Source: Eudromia elegans (Eukaryota > Chordata > Aves > Tinamiformes > Tinamidae). Taken from it: a stretch of DNA of 64,000 bases. Numbering within the stretch: position 1 is the first letter of the stretch; every line of letters starts with the position of its first letter. The notes below the pieces were generated by a model, which saw only the letters and a program-made list of their open reading frames with translations, did no database searches and was not told where the DNA came from. A program made the position numbers and the translations under genes. Positions 10,240 to 22,690 of this stretch are shown piece by piece. The stretch lies in the NCBI GenBank assembly GCA_003342815.1, contig PTEX01000310.1, positions 428,070-492,069 of the forward strand, written 5' to 3'.

Positions 10240-12295
10240 GTGCAGCAGATGTCCTCCTTTACAAGCATGATTCCTGGGTAGTATAGTAAGTCTGCAACTG
10301 TGAAATAGTTTTTTGCTTTTGCTCTGTGTATGAGGAAATAGCTGAAAAAATGACATGTACCCAATTAAAAGTGAAGGAAGTCCAGGGCAGAGGTTTTATC
10401 TTCTTGGTTAGCTGATCTTGTTAATTTGGAACCAAAGTCTACAGTGTCTTCAGTGAGAGCTCTGAAAATCTATTTTTTTATGTGTTTGTTGTTTTGTTTT
10501 GTTTCACCATGATAATGGTGAAGTTTGATCTTTAGAGCAGAACTGTGGGGGAAAAAGGAAAAATTGTATGGAAAATGTTTTAAATTATCCTATCTGCTTC
10601 TGGAAAGGGGAGCTCTTAAAGAGAAAGTTAAAGTCAGTCCAGTCGATTATAGGGTTTTTACTGTTCATTCTCTGAGCCAAAGCTAATTGCATAAGCCATA
10701 GGAAACGTGTGGCAAAAGCTGGCATCCCTGTGGTTCATGCGAGTGTTAATTGTTCCCAATGGTGATGCAGAAATGTGTCCTCACAGAACTGGACTGAAAT
10801 TACCAACTTGTTTCACGTTGGGTGCTATTCTGTCATTGGACAGAAATGACTTCTGTTAGCTGCGGCGCTCTGCCAGATTCACAGTGGTAGGCATGGAGTA
10901 AAGGCCCTGTGGCTCAGAGGGTTTGTAGATATTTAGACCTTTGTGGACTCTCCTTCTGAGCAAATTAAATGGTGATGAGAGAGAAATGTCCTTATAAGAT
11001 AACCTCATTTGAATACTATACTACAAATTGTTTGCCTGGTTGCTTCCAGTGTGCTTTTGCTGTAATAAACAATATTCTTGCTATATCCATGCTGTATCCA
11101 AGCTGAACAGAGCTTGTCTAAATGCAAGTTGATTTAAAAGCAAATATTGTGCACATCATCGGTACCTCTTTTGAGACAAAAGTGGCTGTTGCAGTATATG
11201 GAAAGCCAGTGAAAGAGGTGGGGCAGAAACAAGGAATTCTCATTCCTTGAGGAGGACACACAGTTCTAAATTATGTTCACATCCCAAGTTACTCTCTTAG
11301 GTTAACTATTTATTTACTATTTTTTCTCATAGCTCCTAGGACTATTTTGTAGGACTACTGTATTGACTAAAACAGGAAAGATGAGTAAAGAACAAAGCTT
11401 TTTTTTCTATGAAGAAAAAAAAGCTCAGTTTCTTGGATACAAGGTTATCTGCAGAACATTCTTCTTCATGAAGATTTTTATCAGCAAAAGATGTAAATAA
11501 GTGTTGTCTAGTGACTTGAATGTTATGAGAGGTGATGTCTTTGATACCTACTTCCTCCTTCATTAGATTAAGTCCAAGGTTTGCATGGAATGTTATGGTA
11601 CTCCCCACAAAGTATTCTGACCACCCTTGATCAATTTAATTTTGGATCAATAGAATTTCATGGTAAGAGGTGTTGAATCAGAATCCTGATGCTGGATGCT
11701 TGCTGCTGCCAAGAATATTAAGATGTTCTACCTGTGTGGAATTGCATTAGTATCTTCCTTACTGGGTTGTTTTTTAAGGAATTAAGAGGGACTCTACCTC
11801 AAAGACTGTCTGAGGCGCAGATGGACAAGGGACTATGAGGAAACAGTTGCATTTCTCATACAGCTTTGGTGCTGCTTGCTTTCCTAGCAGCATAAGCATA
11901 ACTCTCTGAAATATCAGAAAGCAAAGCTTTATGTACCAGATGTGACTTTGCATTTATACAGGTGCAACTGGTTTCAACTAAAGGGTCATTTTGAAGAAAG
12001 ATGGAATGTCTCATTTATATCATTGATATAAATTACTTTTTGACATTAACATGAGTGGTAGAAAACAAACACACTCCGCTTGTGTTGGTGCTCTTGTTGT
12101 GTGCATGAAAGAAGACCTGTCCTCCCTACCCTATACATTTTCTGAAAGGATATAATGCCCCTATTCAGTATTCATAAAGAATGTAGTAACTATGTAGCTT
12201 GGCTGCATGATGGAGAGAGGCAGTTGCAGAATTACACTCACCTGAAATCGCTGATTTTTGCAAATGGAAGTTGTTTATACATTTTTTTCCATTAC

Positions 12296-12312
12296 AAAAA
12301 AAAAAAAAAAAA
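12296..12312. repeat. Poly-A tract (17)
   Basis: This is the only A run of 14 or more that I found, against eleven T runs of that size on the same strand. No retroposed gene body was recognised to its left. Confidence 0.9.
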
Positions 12313-15236
12313 TAGTGGTTTACAACATTTAGATGGCCGGCATCACCCAAATGTTGTTCCTGTTCACTGCATGCACTTAAAATACGCATCACACAGAATC
12401 TATGTGGGATGTCCCATGTTAAGTGCAAGTTCCCAGTACAAATATGAAGTTTTACCAAGCTGAGTTAAGCTCTTTAGGTGGCTTCAGGAGAGTTTTTTGC
12501 TAGTTTGTTTATTCTTGCAAAGGCAGAGGTGGGGGAAACTCTAAACCGAAATGAGATACAGTTCTCTAACTCTGTAGCATTGGGCCTTGAATTACACCGT
12601 TGTATTAAGCATCTAACGAGTGAATTCAAATTACTATTCAGCGTCCACCTTTGCAATTCAGTGATGTCTAGAAATTCCTTTGGGAACCAGCCATGCTCTT
12701 AGCAAATTGCTTCCTAACAAGGCAAGAGTCAAAACCTCGGGTTTGCCAGCAGTACCAAGAGTGCATCATGTCTAAGACATGCTGACTTGTACAGAACTGA
12801 GACACAACATTACAGCTGCTTTTTTAAAAAAACTTGCTTTTTCTCTTACCTGACTGCGTTATTTTATATATATTTTGCTTCACTTGACCTTTACTGATAA
12901 GTCATTACTTCTGGTTTAATAATATCTCAGCAGCCTAAAGCTTCTGGACCATTTCTTTAAGTAGCTGTCAGACAATTACTCTGTAGTCTTTTACTGCTTT
13001 TTGCAAGTAAATGAAAAATGCCTGGCATAGCAATTACAGACCAGGTTCATGTCAGCTGAAAAGCTTATTCAATTTCTAACCAATTGTGGTACTATATAGA
13101 TCCACTATATATCCAGAGTATATCTCTGAAACCAACACAAAAAGAACAGTTGTTCCTCATCTCCCTCAAGAGATTAAAGCAAACTTATTTGGGTAGTAGA
13201 GTACTAAAGTAAAAGTTTAATAGAGAAAAGTACCCGTTCTGAAAATCCCTTGCAGTATATTTGGAGACAAAGCGTGCAGTTCATGAAATACCATACTGGT
13301 GTTTACACATCAAAAGTGGTATGTTCTCTCCCTGCCTATTTATACTCTGAAGCATGACATTTCCAACAGCTTTTGGAAGCTGTCATTCTGACTGATACTG
13401 GAGTGTCCCAATACTGCATTTTTAGGATCCTCTAAGTATTACGATTTGTTTGTGGCTTACTTGTACTCCTAAAATAACAGTTGGTTTCTGGACATTTTGG
13501 GGGTATTCCACAATGCCTGTTCAATTTGGTTTCCCTATATCAATATCTGATGCAGATCCTCCAAAGAAACTTATGCCTTGCTTTGATTTTTACTCATGAA
13601 TGTGGTCACTTGCTTAAAATGCAAAGTTGTATTCCACATTGGTGATGAAGAGGAGGAAGGTGCTGCTTTGCCATGAAGCTCTTTAGTCATGCTCTGTTGC
13701 ACAAAGTACCAGATTTTGTTAGAAATCTCAGGTGTTGACTTGAAATATTGTCATTCTTGTACATAAAATTATGTAGATTGAAAAAGCTTTATTTAGAGGG
13801 GCACACAGACATATACATTAAGCTAATTGCTGTCTGGTTAATGTAGCCCTGTTAAAGTAACAAGAGCAGAGAGAAAATAAAATGAGGTGCTTTGAGCTAC
13901 AGGGTAAGAAATATGGATCCTGTAGTGTATGCTAAGCACAGTATTGCATTTGTTAAATGTGCATATGGTTAGTGGCTTTAAGCACTGGATGCTGTCTTTG
14001 ATTATAACAGTGCTGAACTTTATCTGCAAAAGTGAAACCTCTGATTCCCTAGTACATCAGTAAGTGAAACCTAAGCACATGTAATCTGTAAAAATAAATG
14101 TAATTACTTTAGCAAATGTATTACAGCTGGCCAGGTTTAATGTTGAGATACCTGTTTCTTATAGCTGACTAGTGTCAGAAGACAGAGGTGATGGCTTGAG
14201 CTGTGTCATGCAGACAGAATGGAGGAGAAAAATTATTGCCCTGCATTCTTTTGACCATACATTAAAGTGAATTGAACTGAGTTGCAGTTCTGGCCTTTGA
14301 CACTTCTTCCCACTGTTTTCTTCTGTTTAAAGCATCTTGGGGAGGATAGCTTTTTAATTTCAAAAACTCTGGTAAAATTGCAGTTAAATGGACTGCTTCA
14401 AAGCTGAACACTTGATTAAAATCTTCCAGTATAGTTATGGTATCTGAAAGCCCGATCTCTTCTAAAGCGTAAGCAGCAGCAGATGGGACTCTATATTCTG
14501 TTTTTGTTGCTGCTTTGGTTTTGCTTGGTGACCTGAGCAGATTTTTTAGCCTGTTTTACTTATCCTTAAAACGGCTTCTTTGAATTTCCAGAGTAGCATT
14601 GAGGGTAAAGGTCAGATAGCAGCAAAAGCACCTCAGTGCGGTTCAGCATTTGATGTGGAGATAGTGACGAGCTCTTGGAAGCGGGTGGAAGATCTGGTGG
14701 TGGTAGGAGCACTGACACAAATCCTAGCATAGGCAGGAGAAGCACTCTTCACTGTTCTCTGAGTTCTCTTGAACAGACTTTGGGGGCATTTCCTATTGCA
14801 GGCAGGACCATACCCAGCTGCTCTGGTAATATGCAAGAGTGTGCTTATTCCATATTCTTTGGGAAATTTCAACTAAAGCTACTGTTTCTTATAAGACTGT
14901 TCTTCCTTAAGACTTAATTAGTGTTTCCAGACTGCTTAGGGATGCTTTCAGGAAAGGTGCTCTGGAGGTATTAAGTGCATTGTCATATTGTTAACTAAAG
15001 TGATGCCCACAGAAATTAGTGACTAGATAAGGTTATAATCAACAACTAAGCTTTTCCTATTCTTGCTCTTCAAGGTTTCTAATTCCTTCTTTTACACATA
15101 ATGTGTGTTCCTTGAGTGATGTAGGCCAACCCATTTTTGGTGATTAATCCAAAGAGTCGGGGTATATTATTAGACTTACAATTTCCATCTTGACTTAGTG
15201 CACCAAGCTTTTTAGAATTTTACTCTGGAAAATATA

Positions 15237-15256
15237 GCAATATTTAGAAATATTGC
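15237..15256. repeat. Perfect palindrome, 9-bp arms
   Basis: gcaatattt and its exact complement aaatattgc are separated by two bases (ag). AT-rich palindromes of this length can occur by chance in 64 kb. A homodimeric protein site is possible. Confidence 0.8.
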
Positions 15257-16500
15257 ATCAAAATATGAGTGTAGGTTATTGGACAAGATTACTAATAAAT
15301 AACTAGTAGTTAGCACATGGATCAGTTAAAGTACTTCTCTTTTCTTTAGGGAAAAGGTGACAGATTTAAAGCAGGCAAGGATCTCGGTATTACAGCCAGC
15401 CCAGCAGAGGTGTGACAGCTACAGGAAGAGAAGGCTCAAAGAGGCTTCCTGTGCATTTCAGACACTTCAAGGAACAGCTGTAATCCAGCAGTAATTCCAT
15501 TCCCCAAGGAGGCTTTTATGGCAATAACGACAATGTTAAGGGATGCCCGAGACTCTGCTGGAGCAGCCTGGGATTCTCTGTCTCTGATTTAGGGATGAGT
15601 AAATTGCTGCCTCCCTATCTTGGCTCCAGTTTTGTCTCTGGGGCCAGCATGAACCCTAGCTGCTGGTACGTTAGACTAGAGGCACATTGCTTGTCCTTCT
15701 TTGGGGCTACACCACAGAGAGTCAGCAGAGGCAGAGTACATGCTGGACCCTATTCGAGAGCTGTCCTCATTCTTTTAGTGACGTGTCCTGGCCTTGCCAA
15801 GAGATATTTTCATCTTGTGAGATGCTTCTCAGGGAGTTCCTTGTGAAGCTGGAAGCAACTGACCCTATCCCTCCCATCCTCTCATGCTGCATCTGGAAAG
15901 AAAAGCTGCAGTAGAGGCCTAAACCCTGTTGTTGTTTTTGTTGTTTTGATTTTTTTCTTTTTAAAGAAGGAAAATTGCACCTTTAGGTTGACCTACAGAT
16001 GTAAAGTGGGCAAAATTCCTGCTCAAGATGATTCCCAGGGCAGTCTGTGTTGTGTATGGCCCCTAAACCCAAGCAACTCATAGCTGAGATTTGTTTTGTT
16101 TGCTTGCAAAAGAAAATTAATATATCGTGATGGGCAGTATATGGCATATAAGTCAAACTACACAAACAACTGAGGATTTTTGTGTTCTTATATCTGTCCA
16201 TGGATAATATTTAGAAAGCAGAGCCCTTTGAAAACCTTAAGGAATTTTGGCTGTCTTTCAGAAAGGGTAGAGTTAAGTCAATAAAATGCTCGGTAGAGAT
16301 TGTGTGTCCCCAAACGTATTTTATCTTGACAGGTTATATACTATTGAGAGCTGCAGCCATGACTTGAAGCCAAGTTAGGAAAAGAACACTTCTGTTACAG
16401 GGCTGTATTTGATGGGAATCGGAGGAGGGGAAAAGAGAGAGTAGAGTGTGCTCTGAGAATGCCAAATGCAGAAAACTTCCCTAAGTCAAGTTCTTGGGTT
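15257..16500. other. Unique sequence, no gene recognised
   Basis: The part from about 15350 to 15920 is less AT-rich than its surroundings and carries overlapping short plus-strand frames, but none has a recognised domain. A noncoding RNA exon cannot be excluded from sequence alone. Confidence 0.4.
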
Positions 16501-16504
16501 GTAT

Positions 16505-16560
16505 AAATCATTGTAACTCCACTGTCATCAATAGGTCTTTACTGATTTACACCCTCCGGG
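16505..16560. repeat. Degenerate palindromic interspersed repeat
   Basis: The left arm 'gtataaatcattgtaactcc' is roughly complementary to the right arm 'tctttactgatttacacc', around an eroded centre 'actgtcatcaataggt'. This is the pattern 'dihydro-like' arms plus a 'cattgacttcaatgg' centre that I associate with palindromic sauropsid repeats. The family name is not certain. Confidence 0.45.
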
Positions 16561-17309
16561 CATCTGGTTGTTCTTGGTTTTACACAAGCGTAATTGCCCT
16601 GGATCCATGAAGGCAAGGGTTTAATAGAGGTTATATTGATAGGCAGCAGCTTGTAATTTAAGTAGAAAAATTTCTAATTTTTATAATTTTGAGGCTATTT
16701 CTGCAGGTGCCTTAAAAAAAAAAGGCAAATTGGGTAATGTCTGGCCTGCTGGTCCTCTGAATGAAATCTGTATACTTTGTTCCACTGTGCTGATGTGGTT
16801 TTATTGAAATTTGCTCATCAAATACCTTGCTTTTTATGCAAGAGTATAACTCAGGAGAATAGGCTGTCTGGTAGGAGATGGCGTTACTAGAGTTATGTGG
16901 CACTTGAGCAGATATCTTATTGCTCTTTTACCTTTCTATTTGAGAGGAACCCGAAGAATTTATCCTAATAAAAGGATAAAATCTGGTGCTCAATGATACC
17001 TGTTAAAGAGTATATATTCATGCTCATGAAGACTCATGCTCTGCTAAGAGTATAACTATTCTGATGTATGGTGGCAGAAAAGGTGAGTCTATTTAACAGT
17101 GAATTATCTAATATCTATGTTTGTCAATGTTTACTGAGTGTCTTAAAAATGAATATTAACATAAATAACGCAGGTGTATGTTATCTCCCAAGCTTTATAG
17201 GAATGAATCAAATGATGTTGGCAAGTGTAGGCAATGTTTGTCTTCATAGACATAATTGAGAAAAATGGTGTTTTCTGTTGCTACTGTTATATTAGATATT
17301 TTTATAATT

Positions 17310-17326
17310 TTGTTGTTGTTGTTGTT
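17310..17326. repeat. (TTG)n microsatellite
   Basis: About five to six TTG units. It is short and probably only weakly polymorphic. Confidence 0.85.
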
Positions 17327-18427
17327 ATTTTCAAAAACTGGAGATATGTTTATTTTTCTTCCTTGGCTGTTCTGTCCTTGAGGCAGTAAACAGTGGATTA
17401 AGGCTGATAAGGGATGCAGTTAAAATGCAGCTGCTCGCTACAGCACGAAAGCAGCTGTTCAGAATTAAAGGGGGTGCTCAGGTCAGTGCTCAGCTGGCAT
17501 AAGTTGGTGTTAGCTTGTGGTCATTTGCAGTGTAAGTCCAGAACTTGCTAGATATTTGTTTTTTCTTTCATTTTCATTAAAAAAACCTTACAATTTATGT
17601 ATTTGGAGGAACTTAGTTTGTTCTGAAGAAAGCAAGAAATGCCTTCTCTATCTGCTGTGGGTTTCCCATCAAGTGACCTGAAGTACTATTAAAGTGTAAG
17701 TCTTTTTTACTTGTTTGATTTCCCTACGGCTATGCATGTTAGGCTGATAGAAAGTTTTATCTTTCCCTAGATGTTGTCTTTCATACGTTGAGTCTGTCAG
17801 ATAAATTAGCTGGGAGGTGGAGCAGAGAATATACAGAGAAAGTATAATATATATATGAAGTGAGGCTGACTTGCATTGCATTATTTCTCTCCTATGCAAA
17901 AGGAGAAAGCAATACACATGTCTTGGAAAGTTTCTGAACTAAATATACTTTACATTCAGTATTTTTTGGTGTGCATGTGTGTGTGAAGGAGCATCCAAAG
18001 CTAGTACTAATACTGCTTACGGAGGGATTTTAACAGGGTGCAAAGGTATTAGCTTCTCCCATCCTCTCTAAACTCTACTATTCCTGCCTGGTGTGGTTGG
18101 CTCTCTTGACGACATGACGGATGATGCAAGGTCTTCACTTCTTCCTATCAAATATATTTACACAGTAGGGGAGAAAATCTGACTCTACTGAAGCCATTTA
18201 TTTCATAAGGGCTGGAGTACTGTCTTGACGTTTTAAGACCTGCTGCTAATTACATAATTGTATTGACTTCAATGAAAGTAGGATTGATCTCTCAGCTTCT
18301 AGGAACAGCAATTATAAAGCACAGCATGTCCAGTAAAGTGGAAGTTATTCATTTGCTCTCTTGAGAGGTCTTAAGTTTGAATTAAAGGCTTTGGTGAGCA
18401 AGAGCTCTTTTACTGAGTCTTCGTTGA

Positions 18428-18445
18428 TTTTTTTTTTTTTTTTTT
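18428..18445. repeat. Poly-T tract (18)
   Basis: An uninterrupted run of 18 T in AT-rich noncoding sequence. Confidence 0.95.
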
Positions 18446-21400
18446 CCCAAAGCTCTAGATCTTAAAAAATGTTTAATTCAATTGGATAATTAAAAAAATA
18501 TTAAAACACTCCAGGAGATTGTTAACTATGTGCTCCCTTTGAACTGGATGGCTGAATGACTCATTTTTAGAGAGACGTATGCTGAATGGGACTACCTGGT
18601 CTGAAGTTATGGGGGACTGAATGGCATGGTGTGATGCAGAATTACAAGGTCAGATACAGCTGATGTCAGTGTAGTTATTAAACGTTGCTGTCTGACAGCT
18701 CTGTCATGATTTAAGCCATGCAAAATGATGTATTTCAGCAATATTCCGCAATAGCATTCTTAAGACATATTTTTTCCCTACCTCCATTTATATCTTAGTA
18801 ATCATTAGTACATTATAGCTCAGAATGTAGTTACATCTTCAGGGAAGTGTAATAAAATCTGTATTGCTTAGCCTCTGCCATAACTGTTTCTGAAGAGGGA
18901 ACTCTGCTTCCAGGTCTGTCTGTCCAGCATATTTCATCATCACTGAATTCACTCAGTTTGTCATTGTGCATTAATCTCTGCATGTTCAATGAGGTTGTCC
19001 TCAACATTGCGCTGAAAGAGCGAAACCTATGCTGTTATAAAATAGTGATATAAACTCAAGCAAGCCCCACAGGAAAAAAAAAGAATCTTTTAGTAATGTA
19101 TGTGCTTATTTATACACAGTTAAGGGTGTATAGGGCGTATCTGGCTTCTTTTCTTGTGAAGCAACTTCTTATTTTTTGTTTTCAAAGGGTCATTAGGACT
19201 ATTGACTGTAAATACAGAACCTTCCTCTGCTGGACTAACTTTTTCCCTTACCTGAACCTATCCAAGTGGTATTTGAGGCTTTAATTCCTTCACAATTAAT
19301 CTTATGTTTAATCTATGAGAAATTGTACTATAGGGACTGACAAAAGAGGGACTGACCAAAGCAAATAGGCTGCAGTGAACAGTGAATATATGGTTGGCAG
19401 AGATTTTTATACCTTCAAAACTGCTCTTACGAGCACCTGCAGGTGTTGCTATTGTTTCTAAAGTCCTGCTGGATTTATGACCCAGTATAAAGGAAGTGGC
19501 ATTTTGGGTGTAGCATCGGTGTTTTTCCGATGTCACACCTCCCCAAAAGCACACATTCTTTCCTTGCTTTCACTGGTAGGAATCCAGATACGTGTTTTAT
19601 AATTTGGTTTACTCTGGATCTATACTCATGCATGCAAAGACAGAATATTGGTCCAGATGGGGATGCTTAAATCACCAGCCCATATCTTCATTTCTCTTCT
19701 TTTCCTGCAGTTTGTCCTCCCTTTGCAATCCTGGCCACCCAAGAAAGTGTCTGAGCACTGTGATCTGGAATATTCTCTTAAAACAATACCTGCAAAGTTA
19801 TTTCAGCCTGGTGATTCATTACCATCCTTCGTAAGACTTTTTTTGCTTTCCAGTTCTTTCTGCAATGATCTTTGATTTGGCAAGCCCGAGGCAGTAATAA
19901 AAAGAAGCAGCTAGTCTTTCACTCAGTACGTGGTGGTTCTATATCCTCTGATTTCCCCCATGGCTGAACATGTAAGGCACCCAGTGCTCAACCGTGTCAC
20001 TGGTATCAGATTTCTTTAAAAATATGATTTTGTTCAAGCCCGATTATGAGAAGTGCTGGATGAGCTGCACTGTGATGAAATTTGTTTTCTTTTTAGATGA
20101 AGATAGCTTAAATGGAAGCTTTTATCAGACTTTCCTCCTGCCATGAAAGAGCGTGGTTGTTGGAAGAAGGAAGAGCTGTGTGCGGGCTCTATACTCGTAT
20201 AACTGTTGCCCTTACATATGGAGCCTGTCAGTAGAGCTGCTTGCTTATAGGGTTTTTTTTTTCTTTTTCTTTGTTAAGTAAAAAGCTGTCAGGATCATGC
20301 CTAAGGAAATCTCTTTCCATTGGTGCTGAACATCATCAGGTGTCACGAGGTAGATTAGAAAAAATAAATTTGCAAATCTTTCCAGCTATTTAGCCTTTGA
20401 CTTTTATTGTAAAAAGACTAAAAATACTCAAAATACACATTCCATTGGATTTTCTTTCCCAAACTGAAAAAACAAATAGTCGATCTAAAGTCTTCCTAAT
20501 GGAAAATGATTCCCAAGGGAATAGAGAGCTTCTGGTTCTTTTCCAATAACTAAAACATTAGTATTGAAACAGGAAGTGCATATAAATATCTACTCAGCAA
20601 ATATGCTACACATTTATATAGTTAAGAGCATAAAGGTTAAGGGTGTCCAGTTGGCACTGGGACTGCTCCAAGTTCTCCAGGTTTACAGTTTCATTTTTGT
20701 ATTTAAAAACCTTAGGGAAAAATATAAGTACTTATCAAATATTTGCATTTATCCACTCATTTGCAAATCATTTGCAATAATGATATTTTAAACATTTCCT
20801 TGGGCTTACTTAATGGTTGTGGAAATTCTGTAGTCCGCCCTGTCCCATATCTATAAGTTTTTCATTTGCTTACATATTACTTTTTAAAGTAACATCTTTT
20901 TAAATAGTACCAGAAGTAAGGGAAAGGTCAAGCTTACCCTGTCCCCTACTTAAAAAAGACTGGAAGATTTTTACAGCTTGGGGTGGAGGGAGAAGTAGGC
21001 CTTGGAAGCTTTGTACATAAAATCAATGGTGGGATATATTCCAAGGTCAACAAAATATACTGTGGATCTGCTTCTGTAACCCATAACTAACTCCCATAAA
21101 CACTCCTTTTCGATATGAAAAGTACCACAGCTGTGGTGGGATTATTCAAGTAAAATGGGTTAACAGGGGAGGCTTGGCTCTTACACCAGTTCTGTAATCT
21201 GAAAGCAAATGGTCCCATTGGATTTTGGACGTGGTTTGGGGAAACATGTATAAAACATGCTAGTCTGTCTTGAACAATTACTATGATAACACACCAGGAC
21301 TAGGAACCTCGGGAAAAAGTCAAATGAGGAGTAAAAGTTAAGAACTACTATGACTGGGAGATACTGCAGCTGCTACTACTTACAATTCAGATAAAACAGG

Positions 21401-22670
21401 TGATACGAAGTTTGGGTCTAGGGGATAGTGATGAAGATAAGGCAGCTGTACAGGGCAGTCTGTATCACTCAAAGAGGATCTATTCATATAAATTCATATA
21501 AATTGTTGTAATACAGCCAAACACAAAATCATATATCCAGGAAGAAGGAAAACAGAGTTAAGGATTGGATCTTTTCTGTATTGAAGACTTCAATAAAAAT
21601 CAAATCTGGGTACCTCCTTGGAGAGAAATATTGGATAGTAAGAGATTCTGTGATTCTAGAAGAGAAAATCCTTTTTAATAGCTGGAATCTGAAACTAAAC
21701 AAGTAAGTTAGGCACACATTTTTACAGTTCAGGTGATGAAGCACTAGATAAAAAGGTTTGGGTTTTCTTCATCTTTGGGTGCTGGTAGCAAAATGCAACA
21801 TCTGCTTTGTGTTGCACTGTTCCAGTTTGTCTTTCAGTTTGGAAGTTCCCTCAAGTGTGCTGTGTAAAACACGATTTAAAGACATCATGTGTACTAGATC
21901 TGGGAATCCTGCTAGACTCATTGGAATCTTTCTGATCATGTCTGGAGTGTATGTTGTAACGAGAGTGTTAAGCTTTTTTTAATTAAAAGCCCAATAGGAA
22001 TACTTTCTTTTAATGATTCATAACTGTGCTATAGTCTGTCTGGAGGAGTTACTATAGCAAATTTATGCAGAGACATCTGGAAAGAAAAACAAAAAGCACA
22101 ATGTATGGGGACTACTAAGTTCTTACAAAAGAAACATGAAGGCTAATACAGGCCTATCCCAAAATAGGCTTTCTGCATTAAAGAGCAAGAGACTGGAAAT
22201 GATCAGTGAGGTGCACTTCTAGAGGCCAGTCTGAACGAGGGCTTTCATATAAATTTTCACGACGGAATTTAGTGTGGTTGTAATTGCTACATTAATGTTT
22301 CACTGGCATAAATCAAAGGGAGATAACATCATATAAGAGAGTTGTATTGCTCTGCTGAGTCTCCAGAACCAGAGCAAGTTATTTTAATAACTAACTAATG
22401 ATGTAATTCCTAATTATGAAATGTTATTAGTAGACAGTAGGTATCTCTGTGAAATAACAGAAAAAGTAAAATATTATTTGATAATTATTTTAATCTATAT
22501 CTTATTCAGAATGGAAGGAATTCACTTAGAGCTGTCTGCATTTCATATGAATTGTCCTTTTATTGCTTTAGGAGTAAAGGATTAGAGTCCTGTGCTATAT
22601 ATTTATTATGAGACCAATTAAAGATTCTGCTGATTAACTGCACTATAGCACCTTGTGATCATTACTTAAA

Positions 22671-22690
22671 CAGCAGCAGCAACAACAAAA
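22671..22690. repeat. (CAG)n(CAA)n short triplet repeat
   Basis: cagcagcagc followed by aacaacaaaa. It is mixed triplet low complexity and not in a supported open frame. Confidence 0.75.

Larger units (their letters stand above)
9611..15236. other. AT-rich sequence with no gene recognised
   Basis: This 5.6-kb stretch has only short open frames on both strands and no domain or repeat consensus beyond the small items listed separately. Strong single donor-like strings occur (for example minus-strand GTCAG|GTAAGAG near 12847-12853) without a matching open exon. No RNA gene was recognised. Confidence 0.5.
16561..22670. other. AT-rich sequence with no gene recognised
   Basis: This 6.1-kb stretch holds only short open frames. 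A strong plus-strand donor (AAAAG|GTGAGTC) occurs at about 17081, but all three frames upstream contain stops, so any exon there would be noncoding. A fragment 'attgacttcaatgaaag' at about 18261-18277 may be another eroded palindromic repeat. Short direct repeats include aattcatata twice at 21482-21502. Confidence 0.5.

Noticed and set aside
16944-17081. Interval between a pyrimidine-rich acceptor and an AAAAG|GTGAGTC donor
   Set aside because: All three frames contain stops, so it cannot be a coding exon. A noncoding exon is possible but unsupported.
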